From contig CAAFXN010000046.1 of assembly GCA_900766775.1 (NCBI GenBank), positions 1 to 19,167 on the forward strand: a stretch of DNA of 19,167 bases. The letters run 5' to 3'. The position numbers were made by a program, and so were the translations under genes. The stretch is from Bacteroidales bacterium. GTDB lineage: Bacteria; Bacteroidota; Bacteroidia; Bacteroidales; Paludibacteraceae. A model generated the notes under the pieces. That model saw only the letters and a list, made by a program, of their open reading frames with translations, was not told where the DNA came from and did not search any database. How positions within the stretch are numbered: the stretch's first letter is position 1; every line of letters begins with the position of its first letter. This document shows, piece after piece, positions 1-5,963 of this stretch.

Positions 1-76
1 CACAGGATTTTACCGGTGAGCCCTGCAAAGGAGGATATCTGAAAAGACAGGGGGTGAAGTGAACACGAATGGTGAA
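1..76. other. Window edge with no assignable gene
   Basis: Seventy-six bases lie before the stop codon of the first minus-strand gene. On the plus strand a frame open from the window edge ends with TGA at 58-60 and could be the last 19 codons of a gene converging from the left. Nothing in those residues identifies a family. I see no terminator hairpin. Confidence 0.3.
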
Positions 77-1369
77 TCACTCAAACTTCACGAACATGTC
101 ATTTAGGTTAATGGTTGTTTTGCGGAAACGGCGAATTAAGTCCATTCCCATACGCCCATCACGCACGGCAAGTGGACGGTCATTGTGCGGGAAGAGATTG
201 ATTTCATCCATAGTAACTGATGTCTCACCAATCATACATGTCAGTTCGGGCAATAGGAGAATTGACGATGTGGTAACAGTGCCGTAAGCGGCTGTAGTAA
301 TGGTATCCGGCTCTGCAACGGCATCCACTTCTGTCGTGAATTTTGTGTAATAATCGCTGTATAGTTCCGCGGTGGTACATCCCGTGTCAAAGATAAACGA
401 TAGCGGCACATCACCTTTCCGTGCTTGCATAAGCAGCGTACCATCCAAAAAGATATTGCTTTGCAGGGTTGAAGTAGTGGGTTGGCTTGGAAAAACAATC
501 TGTTGTCTATCAAATAGTATCTGTGTTTCACCAACGGCTTTGATAAAGTCCATTCCAAGTACAGCATCTACCCCGCGGACAAGCGTATCAAGCGGATTAT
601 TCAAGCCAACATATACAATCATATTTCGGCAGACAATATCGCCAACTTGCAAACTGTCAATATATGCTTGCAGCCCTTTTTGGTTGCCATTTAACAGGAT
701 AGTATCAGAAAGTATCGTCAGATTTAAGTTTTTTGCAACGCTTTCTGTAACAAAAGAGGCACTTGCACCTGTATCGAAAATGAACGATTGCTGTTTGCCA
801 TGACAAGTAACAGGGATGGTCATCAAGTAGCCCTTGAATTTCTTTTTGCCTGCCCGCATCCACCCCTCTCGTTTGTTGGCTTTCAGGCTTTGCAAATGAA
901 AAGGGATGATAACATCTTTATTAGGCTTAGAAATAGTCATTTGCGGATAGTCGCGCAAAGCGTTATAATGCTGATACATTCTTTGAATCGTTGGCACCTG
1001 TGGCAGTTGTTCGGCTATTGATTTGAGTCCATCTGCCGCCTCAGCATAGTTGCCTTGTTCGCCAATCATTTGTAGTCGCAATAGCGCAAAATTAAGCGCC
1101 GAAGAAGCACCTATTTCTTCTTGATAATTGCTTAAAAGCGTGGTCATTGCTGCGATTGCCTTATCCGATTGGTTGAAGTATTTGGCAAGCAATGCTTCCG
1201 CCATTGGTTGCAAGAACTCAACCTGCATTGAATCTTTTAATCGTGGATATTCCTCCGCCAAAGCGAACCAATCTCCCTCGTTGATAAGTTCACCGACACG
1301 TTGGTCTGCATTTTGCGCGGCAGCATTTATCGCAACCAGTATAAAGAGTGATAAAAGTATGTGTTTCAT
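77..1369 (-). CDS. Secreted protein with two retropepsin-like aspartyl protease domains
   Basis: The 430-residue product begins with a signal peptide (residues 1-19, hydrophobic run then AAAQ), so a periplasmic or surface location is likely. Residues about 25-140 are helix-rich and TPR-like. Two retropepsin-like domains follow. The first has FIFDTG with the catalytic Asp-Thr-Gly at 199-201 and a downstream LGMD at 271-274. The second repeats FIFDTG at 325-330 and ends with a similar GMDLI. Families of this type have one Asp per retropepsin fold, so two copies could form one pseudo-dimeric active site within a single chain; that is inference. The substrate is unknown. It is the last gene of the leftward series, 69 bp after the MATE gene, and may be cotranscribed with it. 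No Shine-Dalgarno site is visible; the ATG precedes a standard signal peptide. Confidence 0.85.
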   Translation of the reverse strand: MKHILLSLFILVAINAAAQNADQRVGELINEGDWFALAEEYPRLKDSMQVEFLQPMAEALLAKYFNQSDKAIAAMTTLLSNYQEEIGASSALNFALLRLQMIGEQGNYAEAADGLKSIAEQLPQVPTIQRMYQHYNALRDYPQMTISKPNKDVIIPFHLQSLKANKREGWMRAGKKKFKGYLMTIPVTCHGKQQSFIFDTGASASFVTESVAKNLNLTILSDTILLNGNQKGLQAYIDSLQVGDIVCRNMIVYVGLNNPLDTLVRGVDAVLGMDFIKAVGETQILFDRQQIVFPSQPTTSTLQSNIFLDGTLLMQARKGDVPLSFIFDTGCTTAELYSDYYTKFTTEVDAVAEPDTITTAAYGTVTTSSILLLPELTCMIGETSVTMDEINLFPHNDRPLAVRDGRMGMDLIRRFRKTTINLNDMFVKFE

Positions 1370-1438
1370 TGTGTTATAGCAATAAAGTTATACAATTTCA
1401 TAGAACGGGTGTGTATCATCCCCCAAACGCGAGACGGA

Positions 1439-3016
1439 TTAGTGTTGTGCGGGGATACTGATTTTGCAATAGAGGGGATGCCATTTGGCGGTCAGATAGA
1501 TGACACGCGCGAGCAGGTGGGCAAAGTAGCCTACATAAATCGCTTGCACGCCCCATGCGGGTGCCGTTGCTACATAGCCCGCGACGAACGCCACTGCCGC
1601 CCAAATCATTGCTATCATTATCTCCTTGCCTGCCGCCGCACCTACATACACGCCGTCCCACATGAATGCCAGCGTGCTCACTATCGGCATGGCTATCAGC
1701 CAAGCCATATACGGCTCTGCCGCCGCTCGCACCGCCGCATCATCGGTCATCAGCCCGATACACCCGCTCCCCCACAGCGCATACACCAGCGTGAACACGC
1801 CGCCTACGCCCAATGACCAAGCAAACAGGGTGCGGACCAGGGGAGAAAGAGCGCTGCGCTGTCCAACCGCTACGCTGTCTGACCGTTTCACTGTCCGACC
1901 ACTATGTTGTCCGACCGCTTCGCTGGACGACTGATTTACCGGGGACGTCCCGACTTTGTCGCGGACGGACAGTTCGGAACGAACTGCTTGGGAAAGCACG
2001 GGAGAAACCTCCAAGGCTTGCGCCTTGTCCGCAGGCGAGACGCCTGCGTCCCCAGTGAAATCAGCGAAATGGTCTTTCAAGCCTTTCATCTCGCCTATCT
2101 GCTTTCCTACCAGCGCTTCGCCTGCGTAGGCAAAACCGTCTACGAAATAGGAGAACAGCATGAACAACTTCATCAGTATCGCCGACACCGCCAACTCCGT
2201 ATCGCCGTACTTCGACGCCAGCGCCGTGAAACCCACATACACCACCATGAAACACAACGAACGCACGAACAACTGACTATTCAGGCGAAAGAGACTGTTC
2301 TCAATTTGAGAATTTGAAAATTTGAAAATTTGAAAATGACTCTGCATGGAGAACACACCATATTTCTTCCACAATATCCCGATTGCCAGTGTTAGTCCTG
2401 CATACTGGGCTATCAGTGTGCCCCATGCTACGCCTACGCCGCCCAAAGGCGTATAGACCGCCAGCACGTAACTCGCCGCCATATTCACCACGTTCACAAG
2501 AATATCCGTTGCCATCGGGCTTACCGTGTCCTGCATGCCGATGAACCAACCTTTCAAAGCCATCAGGCTCAGCGTGGCGGGTGCCGCCCATATCCGCACG
2601 AAGAAATACCGCTCCGCAAACGCCGCCACCTCCTCCGAACAGGGCACCAGCGCCAGCACCCCCTTGACGAACAGCCACTGTATCGCAATACATGCCAACG
2701 CCCCTATCAGCGCCACCCGCAGACTACGAAACAGCAGACTGCCGACCTCGCTCCCCCTCCCTTCGTGGGGAGAGTCGTGGTGGGTCTTCTCCCGCCCATA
2801 AGCCTGCGCGGTCAAGCCGGAGGTGCCTACGCGCAGAAAGCCGAAATTCCAATACAGCAAGTCAAACAGCATGGTGCCAATAGCAATACCGCCTATCGCC
2901 GAGGCATCGGATATATGCCCCACGATGGCGGTATCTACCAACCCTACCAACGGTATCGTAATGTTGGCAAGAATGCTCGGCACTGCCATGCGAAGTATCT
3001 CTCTGTGGATGCTCAT
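1439..3016 (-). CDS. MATE-family (DinF-like) efflux transporter carrying three repeat-derived insertions
   Basis: This 525-residue membrane protein has the MATE signature at its start (SILANITIPLVGLVDTAIVGH), a GLTAQAYGR segment after TM2, and paired six-helix halves. MATE proteins export cationic or toxic compounds across the inner membrane using an ion gradient; the DinF branch usually has about 440 residues. The excess is explained by three stretches that look foreign to the fold: residues about 75-93 (His/Ser/Gly-rich), 224-242 (Phe/Ser/Asn/Gln-rich) and 316-392 (polar, low complexity). At DNA level these contain, respectively, a CCCCTCCC/GGGGAG-type repeat, four copies of an 8-bp unit, and a cluster of palindromes plus five copies of a 16-bp unit. 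With both termini in the cytoplasm, all three fall in cytoplasmic loops (TM2-3, TM6-7, TM8-9). The frame is open throughout, so a functional protein is plausible but not shown. The start at 3014-3016 is 4 bp from a copy of the 16-bp array. Confidence 0.85.
   Translation of the reverse strand: MSIHREILRMAVPSILANITIPLVGLVDTAIVGHISDASAIGGIAIGTMLFDLLYWNFGFLRVGTSGLTAQAYGREKTHHDSPHEGRGSEVGSLLFRSLRVALIGALACIAIQWLFVKGVLALVPCSEEVAAFAERYFFVRIWAAPATLSLMALKGWFIGMQDTVSPMATDILVNVVNMAASYVLAVYTPLGGVGVAWGTLIAQYAGLTLAIGILWKKYGVFSMQSHFQIFKFSNSQIENSLFRLNSQLFVRSLCFMVVYVGFTALASKYGDTELAVSAILMKLFMLFSYFVDGFAYAGEALVGKQIGEMKGLKDHFADFTGDAGVSPADKAQALEVSPVLSQAVRSELSVRDKVGTSPVNQSSSEAVGQHSGRTVKRSDSVAVGQRSALSPLVRTLFAWSLGVGGVFTLVYALWGSGCIGLMTDDAAVRAAAEPYMAWLIAMPIVSTLAFMWDGVYVGAAAGKEIMIAMIWAAVAFVAGYVATAPAWGVQAIYVGYFAHLLARVIYLTAKWHPLYCKISIPAQH
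1861..1940. repeat. Five 16-bp tandem units inside the MATE gene
   Basis: Five consecutive 16-bp units run exactly from 1861 to 1940. The core reads GTCCGACCGCTACGCT, with 2-6 differences per unit in the first four; the last unit is divergent and ends in GACTGATTTACC. The array encodes residues about 359-386 of the MATE protein on the opposite strand. Sixteen is not a multiple of three, so each unit is read in a different frame from its neighbour. A sister array with the same terminal unit lies at 3021-3100. Confidence 0.9.
1942..2048. repeat. Cluster of REP-like palindromes inside the MATE gene
   Basis: Three perfect inverted repeats lie next to the 16-bp array: GGGACGTCCC at 1942-1951; a 7-bp stem CAGTTCG with a 3-nt loop at 1970-1986; and an 8-bp stem CGCAGGCG with an AGA loop at 2030-2048. 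The last encodes DAGVSPA (residues 323-329) on the minus strand. Such compact GC-rich hairpins normally sit between genes; here they are translated. Confidence 0.8.
2303..2334. repeat. Four 8-bp tandem units inside the MATE gene
   Basis: The unit AATTTGAA is repeated four times (the first copy ends AG). It encodes a Phe/Lys/Ser/Asn-rich stretch near residues 228-238, just after predicted TM6, and is strongly AT-rich compared with the flanking coding DNA. It resembles AT-rich satellites otherwise found between genes, such as the 8-bp array at 18384-18415. Confidence 0.85.
2738..2794. repeat. GC-rich repeat-derived insertion after TM2 of the MATE gene
   Basis: The segment contains CTCCCCCTCCC, then GGGGAGAG, then a GT/CT-rich tail, a layout resembling the CCCCCTCCCCTCC...GGAGAGGCGGGGGAG element at 3171-3211. 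It encodes His/Ser/Gly-rich residues about 75-93, between the QAYGR motif and the hydrophobic start of TM3. The similarity is by eye and imperfect, so its membership of the same family is a proposal. Confidence 0.5.
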
Positions 3017-3020
3017 TTCT

Positions 3021-3100
3021 TATTGACCGCTACGCTGTTTGACCACTGCGTTGTCCGACCGCTACGCTGTTTGACCGCTTACGCTGAAAGACTGATTTAC
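3021..3100. repeat. 16-bp tandem array immediately upstream of the MATE start codon
   Basis: There are units at 3021-3036, 3037-3052, 3053-3068, a 17-bp unit at 3069-3085, and a terminal partial unit at 3086-3100 ending GACTGATTTAC. Sequence, unit length, copy number and terminal unit match the array inside the gene at 1861-1940. It begins 4 bp upstream of the MATE ATG, so the 5' untranslated region, and perhaps the promoter, of that gene lies within it. Confidence 0.9.
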
Positions 3101-3267
3101 TATTTTAAAAGAATCAATCAGACAGCCCCGGTAAATCAGGATAACACTTCCTGCCGAGCGTACCTTCCCGCCCCCTTACCCCCTCCCCTCCTTACAGGAG
3201 AGGCGGGGGAGTTTAAGCATGAGAACACAGACTAACAATCTATTTCATCGCGAGAACACGGTCTAAC
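3101..3267. repeat. Further repeats in the hpt-MATE spacer
   Basis: After the 16-bp array comes CCCCGGTAAATCAGG at 3126-3140, which is the inverse complement of the end of the array inside the MATE gene. A GC-rich imperfect hairpin then lies at about 3171-3211 (CCCCTCC/GGAGAGG core). Finally there are two 16-bp direct repeats, GAGAACACAGACTAAC at 3221-3236 and a copy with two changes at 3252-3267. The second copy abuts the hpt stop codon. No gene is supported here. The GC-rich hairpin might terminate hpt transcription, but no T-run is evident. Confidence 0.6.
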
Positions 3268-3813
3268 TTACCCCTTCAGGGCGTAGACTGCGGGGATGTT
3301 TCTGCCGTAGCCATTGTAGTCCAATCCGTAGCCGAGGACGAACTTGCGCGGTATCGACTTGCCTACATACTCCGGCTCAGCGTCGGGATAGAGCAATGCC
3401 TCGGGCTTGAAGAGAAACGCCGTTACTGCCACCGACTTGGCACCCATTTCTCGCAACATCTGCTTGAAATAGTGCATGGTCGTACCCGTGTCCACAATGT
3501 CCTCTATCAGCACCACATCCCTGCCCTTGATGTCCTCGCGCAGGGGCGTTAGCAACTCCACATGCCCCGTCGTGGAAGTGCCTTCATACGACTTCAGCCG
3601 CACAAAAGTAATCTCTGAGCGAATAGGTATCGCCCGATAGAGGTCGGCGGCATAGATATACGCACCATTCAGCACACAGATAAACAGTGGGTTACGTCCC
3701 TCATAGTCCGCAGTGATACGCTGTGCTACCTCCGAGACTATACCCTTAATATCGTCTTCCGACAGATACTCTTCAAACACACGCCCTTCCGTGCCTTGTA
3801 ATTCTTTTGCCAT
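3268..3813 (-). CDS. hpt: Hypoxanthine phosphoribosyltransferase
   Basis: This 181-residue cytoplasmic enzyme transfers phosphoribose from PRPP to hypoxanthine (and usually guanine) to give IMP or GMP in purine salvage. Visible family marks are LNGAYIYAADL (48-58), the flexible-loop KSYEGTS (74-80), and the PRPP-binding signature VVLIEDIVDTGTT (100-112) with its acidic pair. A C-terminal GYGLDYNGYGRN segment contacts the base in homologues. The length is normal for the family. It follows pyrG by 11 bp on the same strand, so the two nucleotide genes (CTP synthesis and purine salvage) are probably cotranscribed. Whether guanine or hypoxanthine is preferred cannot be read from the sequence. Confidence 0.95.
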   Translation of the reverse strand: MAKELQGTEGRVFEEYLSEDDIKGIVSEVAQRITADYEGRNPLFICVLNGAYIYAADLYRAIPIRSEITFVRLKSYEGTSTTGHVELLTPLREDIKGRDVVLIEDIVDTGTTMHYFKQMLREMGAKSVAVTAFLFKPEALLYPDAEPEYVGKSIPRKFVLGYGLDYNGYGRNIPAVYALKG

Positions 3814-3824
3814 ATTATTAGTGG

Positions 3825-5477
3825 TCAGTGGTTAATGGTTAGATTGCAGATTGTCTTCACAAAATCCACGAACAGCGGGTGGGGGTGCAGCACTGTGGAG
3901 GAGTATTCGGGGTGGAACTGCGTGCCGATGAACCACGGATGGTCTTTCAGCGCCAGTATCTCCACCAAGCCCGAGTCAGGGTTCACGCCCACGCACTCCA
4001 TGCCGTTTGCCTCGAAGTCTGCCTGATACCGATGGTTGAACTCATAGCGGTGTCTATGGCGCTCGTAGATGATATGCGATGCCGCCTGCGCCCCTTCGTT
4101 CTCGTGCTCGCCGAAGTATATCTTCGCTACCTGCGAGCCCTCTTTCACGCGGCAGGGATAGGCACCCAAGCGCATGGAGCCGCCTTTGTTCACCAGTGCT
4201 TTCTGCGCCTCCATCATGTCTATCACGTTGTGTGTGGTGTTCGGGTCAAACTCCGTGGAGTTGGCATCCGCATAACCCAGCACGTCGCGTGCGAACTCTA
4301 TCGCCATGCACTGCATGCCCATGCAGATACCGAAGCAAGGAATCTTGTGCTCGCGGGCGTATTTCAACGCCGCGAACTTCCCTTCCACGCCGCGAGAGCC
4401 GAAGCCCGGCGCAATAACAACGCCCTGATAACCAGCCAACTCCTCCGCCACATTCTCTGCCGTCAGGTTGTCCGAGAGGATGGATTTCAGCACCAACTTA
4501 CGGTCGTTGTATGCCGCGGCGTGTGTGAGCGACTCGCGTATCGACTTATAGGCATCTTGCAGTTGCACATACTTGCCCACCAACGCTATCTTCACCTCCT
4601 GCTGCGCGCCCTCCAAGTGCTGCAAGAACTTGTTCCACTGCGTCATATCGGGCTCGGGCACCTGCGCGAGGTCAAAGCCCGTGCGGGTCAGCACTGCCTT
4701 GTCCAGCCCCTCCGAGAGCATGTTCAGCGGCACGCGGTAGATAGTGGGCGCGTCCAAGGATTGCACCACGCAGTCTTCCGCCACGTTGCAGAACAGCGCC
4801 ACCTTGCGGCGGATATCCATCGGGATGTTGTGCTCGGTGCGGAGCACGATGATATCGGGCTGGATACCCTCCTGCTGCAGGTCTTTCACCGAGTGTTGCG
4901 TCGGCTTGGTTTTCAGTTCCTTAGCCGCAGCCAAGTAGGGTACGTAGGTCAAGTGGATGCAGCAGCAGTTTCTGCCCAACTGCCATTTGAGTTGGCGCAC
5001 CGCCTCGATATAGGGGAGGCTCTCGATGTCGCCCACCGTGCCGCCTATCTCGGTGATGACGAAATCGTAGTTACCGGTCTGCCCCAGCAACTGAATCTGA
5101 TGCTTAATCTCGTCTGTGATATGGGGCACCACCTGCACGGTCTTGCCCAAGTAGTCGCCTCGGCGCTCTTTCTCAATGACATTCTGATAGATACGCCCCG
5201 TGGTGATGTTGTTCGCGCGGTGTGTCCGCACATCCAAGAAACGCTCGTAGTGCCCCAAGTCCAAGTCCGCCTCGTGCCCGTCTTCCGTCACGTAGCATTC
5301 CCCGTGCTCGTAGGGATTGAGCGTACCCGGGTCCACATTGATGTACGGGTCTAATTTTTGGTTGGTAACTCGGAACCCGCGCGCCTTGAGCAGATTGCCC
5401 AACGAGGCAGCGATGATTCCCTTTCCTAACGAAGAGGCGACGCCTCCCGTAACAAAAATGTACCTTGTCTCAGACAT
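3825..5477 (-). CDS. pyrG: CTP synthase
   Basis: The 550-residue enzyme makes CTP from UTP, ATP and glutamine in the cytoplasm, the last step of pyrimidine nucleotide synthesis. The N-terminal synthetase domain has the ATP-binding loop TGGVASSLGKG (10-20) and the conserved KLDPYINVDPGT (41-52). The C-terminal class I glutamine amidotransferase domain has PGFGSRG (357-363), the nucleophile Cys385 in GICMGMQ, and the His522/Glu524 pair in QFHPE. All catalytic residues are present and the length is typical. The start ATG at 5475-5477 is followed directly by the conserved YIFVTGG. No Bacteroidetes-type promoter was found in the first 80 bp upstream, where a 23-bp tandem array begins. Confidence 0.97.
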   Translation of the reverse strand: MSETRYIFVTGGVASSLGKGIIAASLGNLLKARGFRVTNQKLDPYINVDPGTLNPYEHGECYVTEDGHEADLDLGHYERFLDVRTHRANNITTGRIYQNVIEKERRGDYLGKTVQVVPHITDEIKHQIQLLGQTGNYDFVITEIGGTVGDIESLPYIEAVRQLKWQLGRNCCCIHLTYVPYLAAAKELKTKPTQHSVKDLQQEGIQPDIIVLRTEHNIPMDIRRKVALFCNVAEDCVVQSLDAPTIYRVPLNMLSEGLDKAVLTRTGFDLAQVPEPDMTQWNKFLQHLEGAQQEVKIALVGKYVQLQDAYKSIRESLTHAAAYNDRKLVLKSILSDNLTAENVAEELAGYQGVVIAPGFGSRGVEGKFAALKYAREHKIPCFGICMGMQCMAIEFARDVLGYADANSTEFDPNTTHNVIDMMEAQKALVNKGGSMRLGAYPCRVKEGSQVAKIYFGEHENEGAQAASHIIYERHRHRYEFNHRYQADFEANGMECVGVNPDSGLVEILALKDHPWFIGTQFHPEYSSTVLHPHPLFVDFVKTICNLTINH

Positions 5478-5539
5478 AACCTTATTATATAGAAATCAAT
5501 AGATTATCAACTTTATTACACAAAATTTCAGAGGCTTAT

Positions 5540-5631
5540 TTTGTATTTTTGGGGTGTTTTACTTTGTATTTTTGGGGTAATTTACTTTGTATTTTTGTGG
5601 TAATTTGGTTTGTGTTTTTGGGGTAACTAGA
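5540..5631. repeat. Four 23-bp tandem units upstream of pyrG
   Basis: Units start at 5540, 5563, 5586 and 5609. Each begins with a 16-nt core close to TTTGTATTTTTGGGGT, followed by a 7-nt variable part (GTTTTAC, AATTTAC, AATTTGG, AACTAGA). The array lies 62 bp upstream of the pyrG start codon. There are no unique spacers of CRISPR size. Confidence 0.9.
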
Positions 5632-5677
5632 GTGAGTTAGAGATAAACTACAACCTATAAGATGTATTTTAGCAAAA

Positions 5678-5901
5678 GATTTTCTTTTTGATTTTTATAG
5701 ATTTCTGAGCGAAGCGAAAGGGGATAAAATTATCACTCACTATATTATCAGTTAAGATTTTTGCGTTATTCTTTTGCAATGATTTTTAAGGAATAACATA
5801 GGCAAATCTAATCCATAATCCTACTAAAAATCTTTTCTAAAAATAGGATGAGCGATTATTTATTGTTTCGCTACGCTCAGAAATCAAAAGAAAATCTATA
5901 C
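5678..5901. repeat. Large imperfect inverted repeat
   Basis: The left arm (5678-5719) and right arm (5866-5901) are inverse complements with one gap. The innermost 19 bp match at 18 positions (ATTTCTGAGCGAAGCGAAA at 5701-5719 against 5866-5884). The arms enclose about 146 bp of AT-rich DNA, which holds a 6-bp stem at 5818-5823/5844-5849. A 13-bp direct repeat TACTAAAAATCTT occurs at 5822-5834 and 5899-5911. The layout resembles a short non-coding mobile element, but no target duplication is evident. Confidence 0.65.
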
Positions 5902-5963
5902 TAAAAATCTTATATCTACTCCACATAAATAAGGAATCTCCCCATACACCAAAAAGACTGGGC

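Larger units (their letters stand above)
5478..5963. other. Repeat-filled spacer between hflX and pyrG, no gene
   Basis: This is 486 bp of AT-rich DNA between the hflX stop and the pyrG start. It contains a 23-bp tandem array (5540-5631) and a large imperfect inverted repeat (5678-5901), and I see no credible coding sequence or known RNA. The pyrG promoter must lie here but no clear TAnnTTTG element is visible on the minus strand close to the gene. Confidence 0.7.

Noticed and set aside
1439..3016. Interpreting the MATE gene as a pseudogene
   Set aside because: Despite the three insertions the frame is uninterrupted over 525 codons and the membrane segments on both sides are intact, so it is kept as a gene with reservations.
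3879..5354. A 491-codon open frame on the plus strand opposite pyrG
   Set aside because: It is antisense to a complete CTP synthase with all catalytic motifs, and its product is His/Leu/Arg-rich with no domain. This is a codon-bias shadow.
5540..5631. Possible CRISPR array
   Set aside because: The 23-bp period contains only a 7-nt variable part, far too short for spacers, and there are no cas genes nearby.
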